NCBI GenBank assembly: GCA_030998225.1
Contig: JAPYXD010000728.1
Span: forward strand, 558,001 to 622,000
DNA length: 64,000 nucleotides
From: Diplolepis rosae
Lineage: Eukaryota > Arthropoda > Insecta > Hymenoptera > Diplolepididae
Reading direction: 5' to 3'
The translations under genes and the position numbers were made by a program. The notes beneath the pieces were generated by a model that searched no databases, was not told the DNA's origin, and saw only the letters and a program-made list of their open reading frames with translations. Below, one piece after another: positions 1-11,099 of this stretch; the first letter of the stretch is position 1, and every line of letters begins with the position of its first letter.

Positions 1-230
1 AGCGAAAACTTTTAAAACCTTTAACAATCGGTTGCATAGATTCTGCTCTAATCTTGGACGCAATTAGAGAAATAGGTTTTTTTGCTTTTTTTAGATCTAG
101 TTTTTGCTTTAAACATAAAAGAAAGAAAACACATTTGAAATATTAAAATAAAAAAGCTGGTTCATTCTTAGAGAATCCCAAATATTCTGAAATAAAACTC
201 CTTTTCACACCACCACGGAGGTAGAGTTTA
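1..230. repeat. Inner end of left long inverted arm of hAT copy 1
   Basis: This stretch is the reverse complement of about 2748-2980 and nearly identical to 32861-33090, the inner end of the left arm of the second copy. The arm stops at the sequence GGTAGAGTTTA, after which the unique interior begins. Confidence 0.85.
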
Positions 231-1041
231 CTAGTAATAGTTCAATAAATTTTATGTACTCTAAATAAATTTTTTCGTAATTGCAGAAAACTTATTCCAA
301 ATACAAAAATTGTATCTTTAAATGTACAGGATAATTAATTATAAAAATCGTTCGAATTTGAATTTCAAGGACTTGTACACACTTTCAAGGCACATCGTTT
401 TTCCTTTTGCCAAAATTTTTAAAACTTCTAATTTTTCAAGTAATTGGGAGAAGTACATTTAAAAAAAAAAATTGTTTTCTCTACTTCCACTCGCGCTAGC
501 TTAACAAATTTTCAGAATTTTACGATTTTATTAATATTGTATTAAGTGTATACATTTTCTGAAACTATCTACAGGAGAAAAATTTTAATACTTTAGTAAA
601 GAAAGTTTTCTGAAAAGTTGTAGCTCAATCAGATTAATAGCCAAAAAGTTACCAATGTTTTAAATCGCAAACGAACGGTATAGAGGTCAAATTGGAGACG
701 AAAACAAATAATAATAGCAACCTTCTTTTGTTTTCTTCTAAGATATACTTGATTCTCGCTTTATGCGTTATTTGAGAAGGCAAGAGTGTGGATTCTTCAT
801 ATTTTTATCGTAATTCCTTATTGAAAACGGCAAAAGTAAGAATATTATATTATTATTTGGTGATACGTGAGTGCTCTTACGTACGTTATTGTTTGATGCT
901 TGTGGGTAAGTTTATTTTGTGAAACTTAATTTGTGCGCAGATTACACATTATTCACATTCGCTCAATTTTATCGACTTTTCATCTTATTAATTCTTTTCA
1001 AATAATTCTGTTTTCCTTCGTCGTATAATTTATTGCTCACA

Positions 1042-2272
1042 ATGAGTAATCCAGTTGACCCAAATTCGAGTGTTTTGAAGGACAGCCAGGTTCAAACGAA
1101 GGTTGACCACCGTTTGAACTCTGGTTCAAACGAATGTCAACCCGCTAGAAAAGTCATGAAAAATGCAAAAAACTTTCAGTTGGGATGGTTTGAGGAATTT
1201 CCGTCGTAGAGAGAGTGGGTGGTTACATTAGCAGATGAAACAAGATTTCATTGCAAAATTTGCAATAAAACGTTTCTATGTGGCAAATCGGAAATTGAAA
1301 AGCATGAAGCATCTTTATCACACAGAAAGAAGCAAGAGTTTTCAAATAAATTAGAATGTTATGGAGTAGTAAGTGAAAATTCTTCTAATGTAACTGCCAA
1401 TTCTTACAGTGTTGAACCTTGTGTAGCAAGTTCTTCTGCTTCAGAATTCACAAATTCCACGATTCCGGAAAGTGTTACTTTCAAACAGAAAGTACAAGAA
1501 GCAGAGATTAGGATTAGTACATTTTTCGTAGAGCATAATTTACCATTCGCGATTTCATCAGAGTTGATAGGACTTTTCCAAGATATGGAAAACGCGAGAA
1601 TATTTCCAGCAGCAACTTACAAACAAGAAATTGCAAATAGTAGAAGTTGATCTATTTCTTCGTAATTGCTTGAAATTTTATGTCACAGCAAGCGAAGAAA
1701 TTCGCAATCGACTTCCTTTTGATGACATCTTTTTGTCTTGCGTTGCTGTTTTCCGGCCTCAAGTAGCTTTCTATGCTGATCGAAGCGAAACTTTTCCTAG
1801 GGTCTGGAAAGTTTGTCAAGATTTAGGGTCGTTTGATAGAATAGGTGTACAAAAAGAGTAGGATTCTTTACTCCAAATCAGACAGGAACTCAAAGAAAAG
1901 TGGTCGAATTTATCTTTTGACGAAATGTGGTCTAATATCGGTGTATCTTCGACGAGTACAGGAGAAAAACTTTTTCCAAATTTGTCCTCAGTATTGAATC
2001 ATGTTCGGAGTCTTCCTCATTCAAATGCTGAGGCGGAGCGAGGTTTCTCCATGCTCACGGACGCGAAAACTCCCAAAAGAAATCGCTTAGGAAACAGGAC
2101 GGTCAACTCAATTTGTGTTACTCGCTCAGCCCTAAAGGCGAGAGCTGAAACAGCCAGAACAACGAGCATCACTTCGAAGCATTTGCAATTAATGACCGAA
2201 AATCTATATGAGATGGCAAAAAGTGATAGGGAAAGTGGTTTGTCGCTCTTCGCTCACGAAGGAGAGGATTAA
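1042..2272 (+). pseudogene. hAT transposase, internally deleted; keeps the N-terminal zinc finger and C-terminal dimerisation region
   Basis: Reading starts at the ATG at 1042 and meets an in-frame TAG at 1207-1209. After it comes a finger-like segment (C-x2-C ... H-x5-H, about 1250-1315) that resembles the BED or C2H2 finger of hAT transposases. Near 1585 the whole RNase H-like catalytic middle is missing compared with the second copy, and the frame shifts. The frame resumes at 1631 and meets a second TAG at 1859-1861 where the second copy has TGG. It ends with the hAT dimerisation signature (LPHSNAEAERGFSM, about 2010-2055) and stops at 2272. The copy cannot make a working enzyme. Family assignment rests on the C-terminal motif and on the matching gene at 33567-35117. 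Confidence 0.85.
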
Positions 2273-2747
2273 TTCTAATGGCCAAGGCATGGCGTTAATC
2301 AATTTCAAACCCCTTTCTTACTCACAAAATAATGACATTTTAATTCTTATATCAGAGATATGTTCTTTATTCCTTTCTTCGTGTGCCTCGGGTATGGAAA
2401 TTGTTTAGTTTTAATTATTATTTTGTGAGTAAGAAAACATACTGAAATTGAGTAATATCACGCTTTGGGCATAAGTGAGAGGCAAGGGGACTCACAATAA
2501 TCAAGCACCCCAAATCATCCCGAATTAATCAAACTTCTTCATTATTTGATTTAAAACAAAACATTTTTGTTCGACGTATACTGGCATTTGATAGAGGCAA
2601 GCCTGAAGTACGGGCTACATTTGTATCGTTTTTTACCACTTTGCTTCATTTTTTTCCTTTTTTCTTTTTGCTTGAAAGCAAAAACCCTTTTCGTTTCGTG
2701 GGACGTGGACTACGCCTACAGGGGATACCACGTAAAAAAACGAGCCT

Positions 2748-4651
2748 TAAACTCTACCTCCGTGGTGGTGTGAAAAGGAGTTTTATTTCAGAATATTTGG
2801 GATTCTCTAAGAATGAACCAGCTTTTTTATTTTAATATTTCAAATGTGTTTTCTTTCTTTTATGTTTAAGGCAAAAACTAGATCTAAAAAAAGCAAAAAA
2901 AACCTATTTCTCTAATTGCGTCCAAGATTAGAGCAGAATCTATGCAACCAATTGTTAAAGGTTTTAAAAGTTTTCGCTTTAATTTAAAAAGCAAATCTTC
3001 ATAGTATTTTAATAAGTAATGAAATTATGTCTACAATTGTTTTCTTGAATCCTACCCAAAGGTCAAACATGGTGCAAAAATGTCGTAAAATAAGAAAAAT
3101 GTCTGAGTACTTTGAAGAAGTTTTTCTAAATCGATATGTATCATATTCCAATAATATTTAGGAATATTTATTAAAATATTCATCTTCTAAATTTGTTTGA
3201 TTAATGTACAGAGTACACTTTATATTTGAAATTTGTATACACTCTAAATCTGAATCAGTCAAATTTTTACTGATTGAATCAGTGATTTGCCTTTTCACTG
3301 AATCATCAGTGGAAACAATATTTTTCACTGTTAAATCAGTTACTTTTCACTGAAGTAATCAGTGAAATTTGACTGATTCACAGTAACCTGTTTTTAGTTA
3401 TTTAAATCAGTCAAATTTCACTGATAATCAGTAGATTTTGACTGATTCATATTTGAAATTTGTACAGTTTTTAAAAAAATCCGAAACTTTTTGAATTTAG
3501 TAGTTTATTTATAAAATTTGAGAATGTTATAGTTGATATTTCTATATAGAACTTTAAGCATTTATGGACATAAAATTTCATTTAAAGTTTCTTCTATCGG
3601 TATTCAAAACTTTCAACAATTTTGCAAGATCAGTCAAATGCAAAATTTGACAGAGTATTTAATCAAAATATTTACATTTATTTTTTAAATATTTTGAAAA
3701 TAATTCGACCGAAATAATGATTAATAAGATTTTGTAACATTGTGGGAATATTGGAACGCTGCAAGATTAAATTTTGAGTACAATTTTCAATTAATGAATG
3801 TTTAAAGAATTGAGTGAAAGCATCAATTAAAAAATATTTTTACTTTATAAATTTGATTAAGTGCAGTAATAAGAAAATTTGGACTTTCTATAAAGCATTT
3901 CATTTATCTGATTAAAAGTCCGTGCATACGTCACTAAAACGTAAGATTAAAAAACTTTAAACTGCTTTTACCATCAATCTATGAATGTGGATTTTAAACC
4001 GTAATTTAATGTGTCTTATTTTTTTTTGATAAAATATTTTTAACATAATTTTTTGCTTAAAGTAGCCGATTTACTCGATTAAAAATTGGTCAACTTGTAT
4101 ATTTCAAAATTCTGTAATAAAAGTATTTTCATATTATGTTTTTGTATCCTATGCGTAGAATTTTAATTTTAAAATTGAGATTTCTCACAAAGAAGAAAGA
4201 TTGTCTTATTAAAGCAGTTTATTCCCAGAAATTAAAAATCATTTACTTAATATTTGGATTCCAAACAGTTTTAAAATCTTTTTACAATGTTACGAATTGG
4301 GCCGAATTTAGAATTACGAAATCTTTCATTAGAAAAAGAAAAAGTCACTCACATGAAATAAACTTCTGTAAGAATTATGAACATTGAAGAGATGTTAAAA
4401 TATTTGAAAAATAATGCAATTGTAAAATTGCAATTTATATCAATATTTGACAAATTTTTAGCTTTCTCAATCAAAGCATTATCCGGAAAGTTTTAGTTCC
4501 TATAAAAAGTCTTCGTGCACCTTCGGCTTTACACGAAGCTGGTGACCGCAGCGTGTAGCAGAGCCGACACACTGACACGCCACGTTTGCATGTGTTTCTG
4601 CCAGATGGGAACGTGGTGGGGGCCGAAAAATCCCACGTTCTGGAGACACTG
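2748..4651. repeat. Right long inverted arm of hAT copy 1
   Basis: The arm matches 35787-38593 in the same orientation and 30134-33090 in inverse orientation, with scattered base differences. It carries the full array of CAGTCAAATTT-type motifs at about 3250-3460 but lacks about 1 kb at 4510, where the text jumps from a CTATAAAAAG context straight to TCTTCGTGCACC. No gene is recognised in it; the short frames inside (for example 4136-4387) recur in every arm copy and look non-coding. Confidence 0.85.
3245..3460. repeat. Array of interspersed direct and inverted TCAGTCAAATTT / TTTCACTGA motifs
   Basis: About ten copies of short motifs built on CAGTCAAATTT and its near-complement TTTCACTGATT alternate here. 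The same array is at 32393-32605 (inverse). In the arm at 35787-38593 it is reduced to one unit at 36289-36337, as expected from deletion between two AATCAGTCAAATTT repeats. Confidence 0.7.
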
Positions 4652-4854
4652 CACTGTGTTATTTTCCCACTGTACACAGAGTACGCACGTCCACGCCGCC
4701 CGAAGCAAACTGAGCCGAACCGAACACTAAACATGGAAATACTTCAACAAAACATGTTACAACAACCCCTGGTTCATCGATTCCACATTCTTGGAGGTCC
4801 AAAACCTAAAAATATGCAACAAAAAATACTAGATGGAGAGATATTGACATAACC

Positions 4855-5440
4855 AATACTGTTTTAGCTAGATGGTATAGATTGAGTAAGATGCATAAGA
4901 AAAACTATCCTTTGAGACTAGTCATTTCGACTATTAATAGATCTACTAGATTTTTAGAACAAAATTTTAATATGACACTTAAAAATTCATTATCAAAGTC
5001 AAATTATACTCTTAAAAATAATTGGGGATTTCAAAAGATTATAGTCACAAAGACAATACCTGATAGTCATGTAATGATTTCTTCGGATGTTGTTGCAATG
5101 TTTCTGAATATTCCGTTGGAGTTGGTCAAAAAAGCGGTTTCAAATAGATTGATCAAACTTAAATCACATACAAAGTTAGATGAAAAAAAGTTTCTCAAAG
5201 GAGTAGATTTCATTATGAATTCTACTAAATTTAAATTTAAATTTAATGGTAAATTCTATAAACAAATGTAGAAGAGTAGAAGAACACAAAATAAATCTTC
5301 GGAGAAAGTCTAATTATCATAATGCTTTGTCTGATCATAGAAAGGAATACTCCGACCATATCGTTGACTGACAAAATGTAGGAATTTTGGATAAAGTTCC
5401 GAATAGGTCTGAACTCCAATTCCTTAGGAACTACGTATAC
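4855..5440 (+). pseudogene. Penelope-like element fragment: RT N-terminal part fused by deletion to the endonuclease C-terminal part
   Basis: Translation gives LSKMHKKNYPLR, then SSDVVAMFLNIP. These correspond to the K-I-H-K...PLRPIVS block and the D-V-x-x-[LM]-[FY]-x-N-[IV]-P block of Penelope-type reverse transcriptases. The open frame ends at 5271. Directly after it, another frame gives EEHKINLRR ... LSDHRKEYSDHI, which resembles the tail of a Penelope GIY-YIG endonuclease, so the region from the RT palm to the endonuclease core is deleted. Other PLE remains are at 17.4-19.9, 54.0 and 56.6-58.1 kb. The fragment is inactive. Family assignment is from remembered motif patterns. Confidence 0.75.
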
Positions 5441-5950
5441 TTACGTATTTGGATGCGATGATTACGAATATCATAGTAAAAATTGGCGCAATTTGGAATT
5501 TAATTATGAAAACCATTTAAAAAAACCCATAAAATCATGGTTTTTTCCATTTATTTTTGTAAATAATTAAAATTTTGAAAAACATTTTGAATAAAAAATT
5601 GTACAGCATAAAAAATACATCTTTTGTGTTCAGTTCATTTTTTCTCTAAAACCATTTATATACTGGCAATAACAGGTTTCTGCATGCAAAGAACAACAAT
5701 GCTACAGTATTTAGTCATGGCCCCCCACTTTCAACACACGATGAAGGAAGCAGAATAGGGCATGCAAAGAACAATAATGATACAGTATTTAGCCATGAAT
5801 ATGTGCCAATGCACACAATTCGGGTAATTACAAGACTCGCTTAAAATGCTCGCAGGACTGATCGCGCCTCAGCTTCGATCTCCTGCGAGCATTGTTGCTC
5901 GTCGCGTAATAACCCTCATTATGCGCCTAGGCACATAATATACTATTATT
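5441..5950. other. Intergenic, with a short direct repeat and a 13-bp perfect hairpin
   Basis: No gene is seen. A segment starting GCATGCAAAGAACAA occurs twice (about 5682 and 5760), followed both times by an ACAGTATTTAG context. An exact inverted repeat AATGCTCGCAGGA / TCCTGCGAGCATT lies at 5845-5857 and 5881-5893. Short ends like these often belong to MITEs, but no target duplication could be fixed. Confidence 0.5.
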
Positions 5951-5952
5951 CT

Positions 5953-6615
5953 AAATTCTTTTTCCTCAATTTTCGTGTTTTTAAATTATTCAATGAGTTC
6001 GAAAAAGTATCAAGAAGTTGATGGATTTGTTTTTTTTTTTTTGTTATCGTCGCAATTTGTAATGAAAATCATCGCGTCTTCTAGAGAATTTAGAAGATCA
6101 CTTTTAAAAAACTCTTCCAATACGTCAATAACATTTTTTACAACTGAATGGGGCAGCGACTGAGAACTGTTGAATTCATTTACAAAATCGTTAATTTTTT
6201 TTCTGTAATTTTAACGAATTCTGAAGTAGCATTCCCGTCATTTTTTTCTTGCAATCAGTACCCTCATTTTGATCATTCGTAATAAAGCATATTTTAATTA
6301 CCGCGAGCATCAATGTTGCATGTCATTGCCTCATTATGCAATCAACGTAACGGCGAAATCGACAAAATAGAAATATTTATGAAATAAAATTAGATAATAT
6401 AATATTCTTATTTGTATTATTAATACTGCATGTATCATGAAACTCTTGAGTATTTGAACCGAAAATTCTCTTTGAATTTTTGAATCAGCTAAACAATTTT
6501 TACAAAGGTATCATGAATCATAACCTTTCTTTTCTCTCGATTTGCGCAATGAATTTAAATCGGTAATAGTGCGAGTTATGATTGTTATCTTTTAGTTAAT
6601 TTTTGGCTCGTACTC
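5953..6615 (-). pseudogene. Inverted partial copy of the zinc-finger transposon gene found at 8850-9690
   Basis: This block is a diverged reverse complement of about 8850-9690, including the block TGATGCTCGCGG (about 9052) and the AT-rich leader next to it. On the minus strand about 6300-5960 reads as the same protein segment as + strand 9480-9720 (for example LPHSVVKNVIDVLEEF). The open + frame at 5975-6163 is a shadow. The element family is discussed at 9068-12557. Confidence 0.6.
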
Positions 6616-6647
6616 CACAATTGATCTTCAAAAGCAACATAGACATT

Positions 6648-7070
6648 TTAAAGTTCAGTTAAATTATTGAGAGCAGCGACTAAAATGCATGGTTGAGCAC
6701 GACATTTTATTTTCTTGTATCTGTTCACTCTTGCTTCAATATCGGATATTACAGTGTGCGCTGCTTTACTATGAATAATCAAACCTCCTTGAACTTCTGC
6801 AGAAGAAGCCAATAAAGTTGCTTCTGTTGATTTTAGTTTGCTCTTGGACATCAGCAAAAAAGGCGAGGTAAGCAATCGCAGGACATCTAAATCAAAGTTT
6901 AATTTTCCGAGATAAGACTCATATATTTCGCATAATATCTTTCCGTCACTCTTCTTGATTTTGTCTTTTTTCAACGTGTAGATATCTCCAAACAGCTTTT
7001 TCCAGATTATAACACATGCAACTCTCGACCTGGGTACAATGTGCTGAAGTCTAAAGCCACCTATAAACAA
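6648..7070 (-). CDS. Unrecognised ORF, probably transposon-derived
   Basis: An open frame of 140 codons on the minus strand. I do not recognise the product. It is basic in its first third (LKKDKIKKSDGK) and has a short hydrophobic helix near the middle (FDLDVLRLLTSPFLLM). No catalytic motif is visible. It sits between the inverted fragment at 5953-6615 and an R1-like LINE, so it may be a second gene or an exon of the unclassified transposon. It could also be a chance frame. Confidence 0.3.
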   Translation of the reverse strand: MFIGGFRLQHIVPRSRVACVIIWKKLFGDIYTLKKDKIKKSDGKILCEIYESYLGKLNFDLDVLRLLTSPFLLMSKSKLKSTEATLLASSAEVQGGLIIHSKAAHTVISDIEARVNRYKKIKCRAQPCILVAALNNLTEL

Positions 7071-7320
7071 GAAAAATGATTTAGCATTACTATTAAGTAC
7101 TACTGAAGTACTTTTTATTCCAACAAGTCCAAAATGTTCTGAATGGTAATTTTTAATTTTAATTTTTAATTTTCATCATAACAATAAATTTACCAATCGT
7201 GTCGCAAGAGCAGATTTATGAATCGGCAATTCCTTTGAAATCTCATTATTCGTTGCCAATTTTTTGTATTTTTTCAATCGGTAAGTCGCTGTATATTAGT
7301 TTTGGTTTTAACTGAGATTA
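7071..7320. other. Intergenic, AT-rich, no gene seen
   Basis: Includes a short run of TTTTAATTTTAA repeats near 7150. Nothing else is supported. Confidence 0.5.
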
Positions 7321-7322
7321 AT

Positions 7323-8621
7323 TCCTCCCCTTGGACTGGTCCTTCGAATGTGAGAAAAGACTCTATGGACGGGCTCTCTCTTGAGTAAGGCAAAGAGCGA
7401 ATTGGTGTGCTTCGTCACCGAGTGGTGTCTTCCCCGGCCCACGAGGAGGCAAGTTTAATGTGAACCTAGCTCTGCCAAGGTGGTGTGTCATGCGGGATCA
7501 GGAGCCAGCCCCTTCGGGACCTTGATTAGGTAGCGCGTATTGAACACAGGTGTCGGAGCCTGTGTTGCTCCGAGCAAGTCCGGTCTGTCCGTGTATACCG
7601 GGACCCGCTAATCGGAGGTTGGGCCTCAGGGAACTGGGATAGGACTTCGGTCCGAGGGTACACCCGTTCAAATCAAATCCCCGTCGAAATCCAGAAGAGG
7701 CTGGAATCCCACCCTGCCTCGAAAAAGATGGGTATCTTTCGAAGACCGCGCTCTGCGTCTCTGGGAGATAACCCAACAAAATCTGAGAAAGGGAGATCAA
7801 AGGGTGATCCTCTGCTGCGCAAGGCATGGAAAATAGCAGAATCCCGATCGAGTCAAGTACATTGTGTGGAGCTTGTTTCCACACGTAGTGCTGTTCCGAA
7901 GACAAGACCGAAGTTCCGGCGTGGTCCAGCGAGAAGAATTCTTCACTTTCAAAGAACTAAAGAGAGCGGGTGGAAGGCTCAAGGAAAATACAGCGCTGGG
8001 GATCAACGGAGTGCCAAACGAGATCCTCAAAGAGGTGATTGGAACATACCTGAAGATCCTTCTGGAAGCTTCCAACTCCTGTCTTCTGGAGGGGAGGTTC
8101 TTCGTAGACCAGAAGAAGCAGAGGTTGCTCCTGCTGAGGAAGGGCAATAAACTTCTAGGAGATGCCTCATCCTAAGACCTACATGTCTATTGGATACAAT
8201 GGGGAAGCTCCTGGAGGAAATGATTCTACAAAGACTACAGTTCGGCGTTCGGAAAGGCAGGTCCACAGTTGACGCCATCTAGGCAGTGGTGGACATCTTC
8301 ACTAAAGCAAGAATAGGTGATGGAGGCCATCCGCAAGGATGGAAGGCGCAGACTCGTCGAGAAATGGCATTAAAAATGGCATGGTGACCAATCCGGGAGA
8401 TGGACGCACCGTCTAATCCCGGAGCTCGCCACCTCGCTGGATAGGAAGCACGGTCAAGTCGGCTTTTACCTGGCGCAAGCGCTTTCGGGCCATGGTTGCT
8501 TGAATGCGTACCTGTAGCGCTTCAAGAAAAGAGACGATGAGTCGTGTCGCTACTGCGGATGGATGCTTATCTAGTCATTCGTCACCCTGGTGATGAAGAC
8601 GAGGGAGCTCGATAGGCGTTG
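7323..8621 (+). mobile_element. R1-like non-LTR retrotransposon (LINE), copy A, internally deleted
   Basis: A GC-richer block (7323-7720) with no clear coding frame, possibly a 5' leader, is followed by reverse-transcriptase sequence. From about 7850 the text gives EEFFTFKELKRAGGR ... NTALGINGVPNEILKE, which is the A-x-x-L-K...PG-x-DG-[IV]-P-x-E motif of jockey/R1-type RTs. About 8160-8330 continues in other frames with TMGKLLEEMILQRLQ and VRKGRSTVDAI. A jump then leads to the C-terminal segment (LIPELATSLDRKHGQVGFYL, about 8405) and the cysteine-rich CRYCG. It ends near 8621 in the last coding block (FVTLVMKTREL), shared with copy B at 12934-13155. Several stops and frameshifts make it a relic. 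Confidence 0.75.
7850..8621 (+). pseudogene. R1-like reverse transcriptase remnant
   Basis: The longest intact piece is the frame 7864-8175, holding the PG-x-DG-like block (here LGINGVPNEIL) and the QKKQRLLLLRKGNK segment that normally reads W-K-x-x-x-[LV]-x-L-[LP]-K-x-G-K. Downstream pieces lie in at least two other frames. The catalytic YADD block is absent, lost in the deletion near 8335. Stops occur at TAG 8279-8281 and in the C-terminal block. No function is expected. Confidence 0.7.
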
Positions 8622-8849
8622 AAAAATCTTTACCATTTCGATGGTTCGTGGAGGGGATATCCGACATTTCGTAAACGCAAAATATGTAAGCGGCGCGGCA
8701 CAAAATAACCAAGCGACAAAATAAGTGAAAGTTGTATGTAGATTCTTTGGAGTTTCTTTTCCACTCGTACATCGTTTTCAATTTGGCATACCCAGCAGAT
8801 TGTTATCACATTTGGCTTTTTTGCAACAACTTCTTTTCAAAATCCACTT
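8622..8849. other. Unassigned sequence between LINE copy A and the zinc-finger transposon
   Basis: No convincing gene. It ends with sequence shared inversely with about 6600-6615. A minus frame at 8575-8781 mostly overlaps the LINE and is taken as a shadow. Confidence 0.4.
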
Positions 8850-10198
8850 GCCAAAAATTAACAAAAAGATACCAATTATAACTCGTACTATTACCGATTA
8901 AAATGCATTGCGCTCTCAAGAGTTTCATGATACGTGCAGTATTAATAATACAAATAAGAATATTATATTTTCTAATTTTATTTCATTATTATTTCTATTT
9001 TATCAATTTTGCAGTTACGTTCATTGCATAATGAGGCAATGACATGCAACATTGATGCTCGCGGCAGTTGAAATATGTTTTATTACAAATAAAAGAGTCC
9101 TTTTCTATAATATTGTCTTGTACAGATGGGAACCGCGATGTCTATATGTATAGAGTGCAATTTCGCGAAAAAAATTCCAGGAATCTGATTCAACACTTCG
9201 AAATTGATCATAATTATTTGCTATCTCACATTTATACATGCTCCTGCAAGCGAATTTTTTCCGGTACGAAATCATTTATTAGACATTTACATAAAGATCA
9301 GAAAAAAGACGCTGGATTTTCCAAATCCACCGAAAGAATTGAATCATCTTCGCGTGATTTCACAATCCACGAGCTTCCTTATAAGAAACCTAGGTACAAA
9401 AGTCAAAATAATGAAGTCCTTACTAATTTATTTCAAGAAAAAAATGACGGGAATTCGCTAAAATTACAGAAAAAAGTGACGATTTTGTAAATGAATTCAA
9501 CAGTTCACAGTCGCTGCCCCATTCAGTTGTACAAAATGTTGTTGAGAGATTTGAAGAGTCTTTTGAAAGTGATCTTCTAAATTCTCTAAAAGACGTAATT
9601 GTTCTCATTACAAATTGCGACGATAACAAAAAAAAAACAAATCCATTAACTTCTTGATACTCTTTCAAACTCATCGAATGATTTAAAAACACGACATTTG
9701 AGGAGAAAGAATTTAGAATATAAGAATTTGTATATTCCACCACAAAAGATTTTGATCGACGATGGAGAAAAGTTAAACAATGCTTTAAGTATAGGTCAAT
9801 ACATTCCGATAAAGCTTGTGTTGAAAACGTTCCTAGAAAAGACGGAAAATTTAGAAAAACTCCAAACGTTTATGAGTGGATTAGAGAACGATGATTCTCG
9901 AATGTTACGACTTTTGTCAAGGTTCTCTGTGGAAAGCAATGAAAACAAAGTTTCCCAATAAATACACCGAAATTTTTTTTTCGGAATTTCGCACAAATCT
10001 GAATTTACTAAAATCGCAACACATTCGTTTTACTTTTATTGCATAAATCTAAGCGAATTTCGTATGGACATTAGTATGCCAAAATAACAAAGCCGATATG
10101 CAAAAAACGCACGGCACTCGTTCTCTTTCGGTATGACTAAGTTGGTTTGACAACGTATTGCAATACACTGAAGTTGCCGAATTTATTGTATTGCAATA

Positions 10199-11099
10199 CA
10201 CAGTATGTCCCAAAAACAACCGAACGTTTTGGATATTATTCAAAATTTTATTCAAAATAGGTTCCATTAGACTCAATACAACGTTTGGAACAATCAACCA
10301 ATGTATCCATAGACTTTTTGAACTCGGTTTTTGGGATGTTCTTTAACACCTGTGTCACAGCTGATTGAATGGTTGGACGTCATCGTAAAAAGCTGCTTTC
10401 ATTGCAGTGTTTAGTTTTGGGAACAGAAAATAGTCACGCGGTGATAGATCAGGCAAATACGGAGGGTAGTCCGTGACACAAATCTGTTTTTTCATCAAAA
10501 ATTCGTTGACTTTTTTGGTCTTGTGAGGTGGTGCATTTAACTGATGTGGAACAAAACGTGCAAAGACCTTTTTTTTACCGTAACCTTCAGTTAATATTGT
10601 GTAGATTGTACAGTAAGATAAACTTGATTCTTCTGCCAGCATTCTCACAGTGAAATTTGCATCGATAGCGATTATTTCACGCCCTTATTTTTACTAACTG
10701 AGCACGATTTGATGCTTCTGGTCGTCCAGGTCTTGGATCATCATTTAAATCGTCACGGACATTTTTAAATCGTGTAAACCACGTATAAACTTGAGTACGA
10801 CTCATACAGTCATCACCATAAACTTTTTTCATCAATTCGTATGGATCAGCGAATTTTTTTTCAAGTTTAACACAAAATTTTATATTTGCTTTTTGTTCCA
10901 TTTTTGTTTTGTAACATTAGCACACTTTTTCTTCTATTGAAATGGCTGTAACTTTCACATCTGTCATCCGATTTACATAAATTTAGGTGCGTTTGAAAGA
11001 GGATGAACGTATCTTTTTAATGCTGTAAATTTTCAATAGATGGCGCTGCATGTTGTATGATTTAAATATAAAGTTCGGTTATTTTTGGGACACACTGTG
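10199..11099 (-). mobile_element. Mariner element, internally deleted, with matching TIRs and TA duplication
   Basis: The left end CACAGTATGTCCCAAAAAC (10199) and the right end, read inversely, CACAGTGTGTCCCAAAAAT agree over about 28 bp with few differences. Both ends are flanked by TA (10197-10198 and 11100-11101), the duplication expected of Tc1/mariner. The transposase is on the minus strand and lacks its middle. Confidence 0.9.
10355..10901 (-). pseudogene. Mariner transposase, catalytic middle deleted
   Basis: The N-terminal piece (10901-10677) gives the paired helix-turn-helix domain: MEQKANIKFCVKLEKKF, the WFTRFKN block and DDPRPGRPEAS, where mariners have the D-x-x-R-x-G-R-P linker. 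The C-terminal piece (10648-10355) carries APPHKTKKVNEFL and YPPYLPDLSPRDYFLFPKL, the region around the last catalytic aspartate of mariner (H-P-P-Y-S-P-D-L-x-P-x-D-[FY]-x-[LF]-F). The region with the first catalytic aspartate is missing, and the usual H-D-N-A-x-A-H motif is reduced to APPH. It is inactive. Confidence 0.85.

Larger units (their letters stand above)
1..4651 (+). mobile_element. hAT-type transposon with long inverted arms, copy 1 (left end outside window)
   Basis: Bases 1-230 are the inner end of a left arm and 2748-4651 are its inverted partner. Between them lies a broken hAT transposase on the + strand. The right tip ends ...TGGAGACACTG at 4651, the inverse of the CAGTGTCTCCA tip of the copy at 30134-38593. 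The 8 bases after the tip are CACTGTGT, the expected target duplication, but the left partner lies upstream of the window. Compared with the second copy, the interior is inverted relative to the arms and the right arm lacks about 1 kb near position 4510 (the equivalent of 37447-38452). Confidence 0.85.

Noticed and set aside
4515..4852. Overlapping ORFs at the right tip of hAT copy 1
   Set aside because: They lie in the subterminal repeat and recur at 30007-30476 and 38251-38601; terminal DNA, not genes.
5975..6163. ORF with hydrophobic segment as a membrane protein
   Set aside because: Antisense to the inverted zinc-finger transposon fragment; the same shadow appears at 9423-9743.
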